A DNA stretch of 64,000 nt from positions 1 to 64,000 of the forward strand of contig NZ_JRAO01000016.1 in assembly GCF_000768875.1 (NCBI RefSeq). Direction: 5' to 3'. Of this stretch, positions 59,521-64,000 are shown piece by piece. This stretch comes from Porphyromonas sp. COT-239 OH1446. GTDB lineage: Bacteria; Bacteroidota; Bacteroidia; Bacteroidales; Porphyromonadaceae. The notes under the pieces are model-generated. The model was not told the origin of the DNA and did no database searches. It saw only the letters and a program-made list of their open reading frames with translations. Made by a program: the position numbers and the translations under genes. Numbering within the stretch: position 1 is the stretch's first letter; each line of letters opens with the position of its first letter.

Positions 59521-60849
59521 ATGAATATTGCCGTCGTTGGGATCGGGTACGTAGGCCTGGTGAGCGCAGCCTGCTTTGCAGAGCTGGGGGCTGTGGTCTA
59601 CTGTGTCGATGTAGATCGAGACAAGATCGAGGGGCTAAGAGAGGGGCGCATCCCTATCTATGAACCAGGCCTTGAGCAGCTTGTGCGCCGAGGGCTCGAG
59701 GGTGGCCGCCTGATCTTCGAGACCGATTTAGCACGGGTACTGCCCGAGGTTGAGATTGCCTTTTGCGCTGTTGGCACGCCTGCTCGGGCGGATGGCTCTG
59801 CAGACCTAAGCTATGTCCTCGAGGTTGCCCATAGCATTGGTCGCCACCTAGAGCGATACTGTTTGGTCGTTACCAAGAGCACCGTCCCGGTGGGTACCTC
59901 TCGACTGGTGCGGGAGGCCATTGAGCAGGGGTTGAAGGAGCGGGGTGTGAGCATCAAATTCGATGTGGCCTCGAACCCCGAGTTCCTCAAGGAGGGCAAT
60001 GCCATAGATGACTTCATGAAGCCCGACCGTGTCGTTGTCGGGGTGGACAGCCCTCGGGCAAGGGAACTGATGACTCGTCTATATAAACCTATGTTGCTGA
60101 GTAACTTTCGGGTGCTCTTCATGGACATCGCTTCGGCCGAGATGACCAAGTATGCGGCTAATGCCATGCTGGCTACGCGTATCAGCTTCATCAACGAGAT
60201 CGCCCTCCTGTGCGAGCGTGTGGGGGCGGATGTCGGTATGGTACGCATGGGTATCGGTACAGACACCCGTATCGGAAGCAAATTCCTCTACGCTGGCTGT
60301 GGCTATGGGGGCTCTTGCTTCCCCAAGGATGTGCAGGCCCTGATCCATACGGCGCATAGTCATGGCTGTCAGATGCGCATCCTTGAGGCTGTCGAGCAGG
60401 TCAATAGGGCGCAGAAGGAGGTGCTCTTCGAGCGATTTTCCCGTTTCTACAACGGTCAGGTCAAGGGGCGGCATGCCGCCGTTTGGGGCTTGGCTTTCAA
60501 GCCTGGTACGGATGACATCCGAGAAGCTCCCTCGCTGGTGCTGATCGATCGTCTCCTGGAGGCTGGCTGTACGGTCTCGGTCTACGACCCCGTGGCGATG
60601 CCCGAGGCTCGCCGTGTGCTGGGAGATCGGGTCTCGTATGCACGAGATATTTATGAGAGCACTCTCGGGGCGGATGTCCTCTTTCATGTAACGGAGTGGA
60701 AGGAGTACCGAATGCCTGCCTGGGAAGTCATCCAAAAAGCCATGCGTTCGCCTCTCTTGATCGATGGGCGTAACGTCTTCGACCAAGCTCCCGAGGAGGC
60801 TGGCATCCGCAAGCTCAGCATCGGTGTCGCGGAGCGAGATGGGCTCTAG
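59521..60849 (+). CDS. ugd: UDP-glucose 6-dehydrogenase
   Basis: 442 residues. It oxidises UDP-glucose to UDP-glucuronate with two NAD+. MNIAVVGIGYVGLVSAACFAELG gives the NAD motif, TKSTVPVGTSRLVR and NPEFLKEGNAIDDFMKPDRVV the substrate region, and the catalytic Cys is near residue 266 in CGYGGSCFPKD. The C-terminal domain has WGLAFKPGTDDIREAPS. It likely supplies acidic sugar to surface glycans, alongside the rfb genes earlier in the window. A terminator follows. Confidence 0.97.
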   Translation: MNIAVVGIGYVGLVSAACFAELGAVVYCVDVDRDKIEGLREGRIPIYEPGLEQLVRRGLEGGRLIFETDLARVLPEVEIAFCAVGTPARADGSADLSYVLEVAHSIGRHLERYCLVVTKSTVPVGTSRLVREAIEQGLKERGVSIKFDVASNPEFLKEGNAIDDFMKPDRVVVGVDSPRARELMTRLYKPMLLSNFRVLFMDIASAEMTKYAANAMLATRISFINEIALLCERVGADVGMVRMGIGTDTRIGSKFLYAGCGYGGSCFPKDVQALIHTAHSHGCQMRILEAVEQVNRAQKEVLFERFSRFYNGQVKGRHAAVWGLAFKPGTDDIREAPSLVLIDRLLEAGCTVSVYDPVAMPEARRVLGDRVSYARDIYESTLGADVLFHVTEWKEYRMPAWEVIQKAMRSPLLIDGRNVFDQAPEEAGIRKLSIGVAERDGL

Positions 60850-60877
60850 AACCTCAGGGTTGAGATCTTTGCGATAG

Positions 60878-60909
60878 GGCTGTGTCAGAGTTGATACTCT
60901 GATACAGCC
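60878..60909 (+). terminator. hairpin terminator after ugd
   Basis: GGCTGTGTCAGAGT at 60878-60891 pairs with ACTCTGATACAGCC at 60896-60909 with one G-T wobble and a 4-base loop, followed by TTTG. Confidence 0.85.
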
Positions 60910-61025
60910 TTTGTTGTATCTAGCCCATAGCTGTCTGCTCGTAGAGAGGGAGGAGGGATGCAATATATTGTCTTTCCCTGCATTATATAGATAGAGGTGG
61001 GAGAAGAGATCCTTCGGTAGCAGGT

Positions 61026-61163
61026 GCGATGAGCTCTCGGTAGTAGCCCGATCGATCTCCCCCGTAGCACCTCGCTCGAGGTCCAGATAGGGTCTCAAGT
61101 GTGATCCTAATAGGATCTCACTCGAGGCTCAGATAGGAGTTCGATCGAGATCTTACTGGGATC
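61026..61163 (-). repeat. 23-bp degenerate tandem repeat array F
   Basis: Six units starting at 61026, 61049, 61072, 61095, 61118 and 61141, all 23 bases. Units at 61072 and 61118 (TCACTCGAG, then GCTCAGATAGGAGT) have the reverse core. The last at 61141 (TCGATCGAG, then ATCTTACTGGGATC) has the forward core. The first base of the next gene's promoter lies about 65 bases further on. Confidence 0.85.
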
Positions 61164-61228
61164 GTTGCAGAGGCTCTTGGCCACTGCCCTCCTGACCCTG
61201 GCAATGCTGAGGATGGTGAGTAGAGAAT

Positions 61229-61259
61229 TTTGTAATAATATATTAATTCATTATTTTTG
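61229..61259 (+). promoter_or_regulatory. full Bacteroidetes promoter (TTTG-N19-TATTTTTG)
   Basis: TTTG at 61229-61232 and TATTTTTG at 61252-61259 are separated by 19 bases, the clearest complete -33/-7 pair in the window. It gives a leader of about 95 bases before the ATG at 61360. Confidence 0.7.
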
Positions 61260-61359
61260 CTTAACGAGAGTAGGCCTCTCGACGAAGCACACCAGGCAAG
61301 TGAAGACTTGCTGGCTGAGGGCGGAGGCCATATGTTCAATAGTTAATACATTTTGGGCT

Positions 61360-62553
61360 ATGAAACGAAACAAAGCTTTGCTCCTGGGCATCCTGGTCTT
61401 GGCGACTAGCTCTGGAGCGTGGGCACAAAACGATGATAAGTATCTCGACGATGCTTATCTCTCAAGCCGAGACATGGAGCGTCTGCGTGAGCGTGAGCGT
61501 CATGAGGCTCAGATACGTCGTGAGGCTGCTATCAAGGCCCGCCGAGAGTGGGAGGCCAAGCAGGCTGCCCTCATGGCCGAGTATAAGCGCAAGAAGAGAC
61601 AGAGAGAGATAGATGCTTACAATGGGCACGAGAGTGAAGAGAATGCTTTGCTCGATGAGGAGATAGCACAATTACTGAACGCTACTTCGTCTCGAAAACA
61701 AGGTGATGTAGAGGTGTCTGTCTATGGCCCTTATTCGGATCGCCTCCTGCGCTTCCATACTGATGGGACGGTCATCATCAACGATCCCGATGCAGTCTAC
61801 ATCAATGGTCAGCTACGCTACCATGACTCGTGGGGCTCTAGCCGTATGTGGCTTACCATAGGTAATCCCTGGTGGTACGACTCTTGGTATCCCTGGTACT
61901 CTTATGGGCATCACTATGCCCCCTGGTACTATGGCTACGGGTATTATCCCTCTTGGCATTATCGCCCCTGGAGGCCTTACCCCGACTATTGGTGGGGTGG
62001 CGGCTTCTATGATCCTTGGTTCGATCCCTACTATCGAGGTTATTACCGGGGTTACTATGGCGGAGGCTACTATGGGGGCTATTATGGAGGCTATGGGACT
62101 GGCTACTACGATGGCCGTCATGCCCGTGCCTACGACGATCACTACTACCGCAATCCCTACGGCCATGGGGGGCGTTCATCGTACAGCCAAGGCCGAGGTT
62201 ATATGTCCGAGCGTACAGCCTATGGGGCTTACAAGAGTGCTCAGACTCTCGAGGGTCGAGGACGCAGTCGCTCTAGCTACGATCGCTCGCGTCCGCTTCG
62301 AGGGGGCATCTCCTCTTACGACGGCTACCAGAGTCAGGGAAGCTCTCGCAGTAGCTATGATTCGAGCAGGGGCTCGGAGAGTCGCAGCCGCTCCTCATTC
62401 GATAGTTATGGCTCCGAGAGCCGCAGCCGCTCCTCTCAAGAGAGCGGATCAAGCTCTCGCAGCGGTGGAGGAAGTTATTCCTCTCCCAGCCGTAGTAGCG
62501 GTGGAGGCTCATCGGGCTCTGGACGCTACGATGCTCCTACACGTAGACGCTGA
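61360..62553 (+). CDS. exported Tyr/Gly/Ser-rich low-complexity protein
   Basis: 397 residues from ATG 61360; an in-frame ATG at 61165 lies before the promoter. A signal peptide (MKRNKALLLGILVLATSSGAWAQ) is followed by a charged coiled coil at about 30-100 (RLRERERHEAQIRREAAIKARREWEAK). A short domain covers about 115-175, then a Trp/Tyr-rich region at about 175-260 in which YYGGGYYGGYYGGYG-like blocks repeat. A Ser/Arg-rich tail (SRSRSSFDSYGSESRSRSS) completes it. No enzyme motif. It may be a surface or matrix protein. Function unknown. Confidence 0.8.
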   Translation: MKRNKALLLGILVLATSSGAWAQNDDKYLDDAYLSSRDMERLRERERHEAQIRREAAIKARREWEAKQAALMAEYKRKKRQREIDAYNGHESEENALLDEEIAQLLNATSSRKQGDVEVSVYGPYSDRLLRFHTDGTVIINDPDAVYINGQLRYHDSWGSSRMWLTIGNPWWYDSWYPWYSYGHHYAPWYYGYGYYPSWHYRPWRPYPDYWWGGGFYDPWFDPYYRGYYRGYYGGGYYGGYYGGYGTGYYDGRHARAYDDHYYRNPYGHGGRSSYSQGRGYMSERTAYGAYKSAQTLEGRGRSRSSYDRSRPLRGGISSYDGYQSQGSSRSSYDSSRGSESRSRSSFDSYGSESRSRSSQESGSSSRSGGGSYSSPSRSSGGGSSGSGRYDAPTRRR

Positions 62554-62653
62554 TAGGTGCAGATATAGTTTTCATCAGTATAGACTGGAGGGGTGATGTG
62601 TGCACGATCCTGCCCCCATCGCTCCCCTAGTCGTCTAATAGATATATACGATC

Positions 62654-64000
62654 ATGAGAAAGAAGATAGTCCTAGGAGCTGGGCTTTTGAGCCTAGCCCT
62701 CCTCTCCGTCCCTGATCTCTGGGCTCAGTCCGAGTCTACCGCCGTTTCTCTAGCCGATGCGCACGAGCAGCGTGGCTCGGCCCGCTATCAGGCCCTCGGA
62801 GGAGCTATGGGTGCTGTCGGGGCAGAGTTCTCTGCAGTCAATCAGAACCCCGCCAGTCTAGCCCTCTTTCGCCGAGGCAATAAGGTCAGCACCACGATGG
62901 GCTATACCCGTCAGCGTGGTCGCTCCGACTGGTACAACGAACGACTAACCACCCAAGGCAACCTCTTCAACTTCGATGAGCTGAGCTTCATGTCCAGCTG
63001 GAATACTGGCAGCAAGCTCGGCTTTACGGCTGGCGTGGGGATGCGCAGTGGCGGGCGATTTCACCGAAGCCTACAGGCACATGCAGCTCTCGAGGGGCTA
63101 GGAGCTACCTCGCTGGCCGACATCAGTGCCGCCGTACTCAACCGGATGCAGTACGGCCGAGGAGGGACGCAAGAGCCACCCCTCATCCCACACTCCCAAA
63201 TGGATGGAGTCGCTGCCTATGGCCGTGGTCATCTACCTTGGCTTGGGATCTTGGGTTATCAAGCGGGTTGGATTACCTCCAATGACCCACTAGGCGGGAG
63301 ATATTACTCGGCCTTCACTTACCCCACAGCAGGGGGGGGGCTCGAAACCTATAGCCCCTACGATGCAGGGTTGCGCATTGACGAGCGTGGGGCAGTGTCG
63401 GACTTCGACTTTGCCTTCGGGATGCGAGTCAATGATATATTCAATTTCGGGGCAACGCTTACCCTGGTGCATCTTGATTACGAGCTCTCCTCCACTTACT
63501 CAGAGGGCTACGATCGCTTCACTGATGGCCGTCGCCACGGATTAGGTCTGCACAACTCTGTCTCTATCTCGGGCGGTGGCGCACGGATTGGACTGGGAGT
63601 GCTCGTCGAGCCCCTGAGAGGTCTACGCCTCGGAGCCTCGGTTTACAGCCCTACGGTCTATAGCCTCAAGCATGACTTTGCCCCGCTGGCCAATGGGCTA
63701 AGTTCGTTCGGCAAATTCTATCAGAGCGAGCGGCCTGAGAATGCAGCCAATAGCTTCGAGTTGCGCACTCCCTGGCGGTTTGGTCTGAGCGCAGCCTACG
63801 TCTTCGCACATAAGGGCTTCGTAAGCGTGGACTATGAGTATAGTAGCCTCGGGGGGACTCGTCTCGACGAGGCGAGGGATGCCTACGGCGTACGACCCTC
63901 CAAGACCAACCCCTACGAGGTGGACAACGATGCTATCAGCCAGGACTTCGGTGGCAAGAGCACCCTACGCCTCGGGGCTGAGTGGATGGCTACACGTCGC
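62654..64000 (+). CDS. OMPP1/FadL-family outer-membrane porin, 3' end beyond the window
   Basis: 449 codons are visible from ATG 62654 and the frame is still open at the last base. A signal peptide (MRKKIVLGAGLLSLALLSVPDLWAQ) is followed by the FadL-type start GSARYQALGGAMGAVGAEFSAVNQNPASLALFRRG. Long barrel strands follow, with features such as FGMRVNDIFNFGATLTLVHLDY and ISGGGARIGLGVLVEP. FadL homologues pass hydrophobic compounds such as fatty acids across the outer membrane; the ligand here is unknown. It lies 100 bases after the Tyr/Gly-rich gene with no obvious promoter of its own. Confidence 0.85.
   Translation, partial: MRKKIVLGAGLLSLALLSVPDLWAQSESTAVSLADAHEQRGSARYQALGGAMGAVGAEFSAVNQNPASLALFRRGNKVSTTMGYTRQRGRSDWYNERLTTQGNLFNFDELSFMSSWNTGSKLGFTAGVGMRSGGRFHRSLQAHAALEGLGATSLADISAAVLNRMQYGRGGTQEPPLIPHSQMDGVAAYGRGHLPWLGILGYQAGWITSNDPLGGRYYSAFTYPTAGGGLETYSPYDAGLRIDERGAVSDFDFAFGMRVNDIFNFGATLTLVHLDYELSSTYSEGYDRFTDGRRHGLGLHNSVSISGGGARIGLGVLVEPLRGLRLGASVYSPTVYSLKHDFAPLANGLSSFGKFYQSERPENAANSFELRTPWRFGLSAAYVFAHKGFVSVDYEYSSLGGTRLDEARDAYGVRPSKTNPYEVDNDAISQDFGGKSTLRLGAEWMATRR

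Noticed and set aside
60079-61098. Long minus-strand frame (339 codons) opposite ugd
   Set aside because: It overlaps the well-supported ugd gene and extends through its terminator and into repeat array F. The translation has no domain and looks like a shadow of high-GC codon use.

Overview
The window looks like chromosome of a saccharolytic, relatively GC-rich Porphyromonas-type bacterium (order Bacteroidales). The reasons are the repeated Bacteroidetes promoter element TAnnTTTG ahead of many genes, a TonB receptor with a carboxypeptidase-like N-terminal domain, DUF4292, DUF4831 and DUF5723 families, long NusB and POT variants, and a complete sodium-pumping methylmalonyl-CoA decarboxylase operon. 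The species assignment is inference. I see no insertion sequences, prophage, CRISPR, rRNA or tRNA. The last gene runs off the right edge.

Layout. 0.3-5.8 kb: an outer-membrane lipoprotein/barrel pair facing a TonB-dependent receptor across a bidirectional terminator. 6.0-6.2 kb: an unusual block of AT-rich palindromes. 6.4-9.3 kb: GH3-type acyl-amido synthetase, phosphomannose isomerase, MerR regulator. 9.4-14.8 kb: polysaccharide block (GT2, Wzy/ligase-like membrane protein, GT4, rfbA, rfbB). 14.8-22.1 kb: barrel protein, M20 peptidase, mtaD, purine nucleoside phosphorylase, an exported superoxide dismutase coupled to rex, and an FAH-family hydrolase. 22.5-27.5 kb: envelope operon (TPR lipid/wall-associated protein, DUF4292 lipoprotein, EnvC-like activator) ending in ribF. 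27.5-30.3 kb: probable replication origin, dnaA, YigZ-family gene. 30.4-33.6 kb: DUF4831 protein and peptide transporter. 34.0-36.8 kb: bioB-bioA and an unknown gene. 36.9-39.1 kb (minus): nitroreductase, exported MsrA, CorA. 39.9-43.0 kb: nusB-yajC-ybbR-coaE. 43.0-45.1 kb (minus): padR and two PspC paralogues. 45.6-53.6 kb: C1 peptidase, NagZ/beta-lactamase-like fusion, CPBP protease, acyl-CoA synthetase, EamA transporter. 53.8-58.3 kb: mce-mmdA-D-E-C-B. 58.6-60.8 kb: greA, HIT protein, ugd. 61.4-64.0 kb: Tyr/Gly-rich exported protein and a partial FadL-type porin.

The most unusual signal is a dispersed family of degenerate tandem repeats with an exact 23-bp period, in six long intergenic regions (about 15.97-16.13, 22.25-22.41, 27.57-27.73, 39.48-39.68, 45.23-45.44 and 61.03-61.16 kb; roughly 45 units). 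Units share a palindromic anchor near TCGATCGAG, followed by a 14-base core that appears in either orientation while the 23-bp register is kept. Every array lies upstream of a plus-strand gene and none lies between convergent genes. One adjoins the probable oriC. I cannot assign a function.

Metabolic logic: succinate/propionate fermentation with Na+ export (mce and mmd genes), biotin synthesis supplying the biotin carrier of that pump, nucleotide-sugar supply for surface polysaccharide (rfbA, rfbB, ugd, manA), and redox or oxidative defence (rex, SOD, MsrA, nitroreductase).
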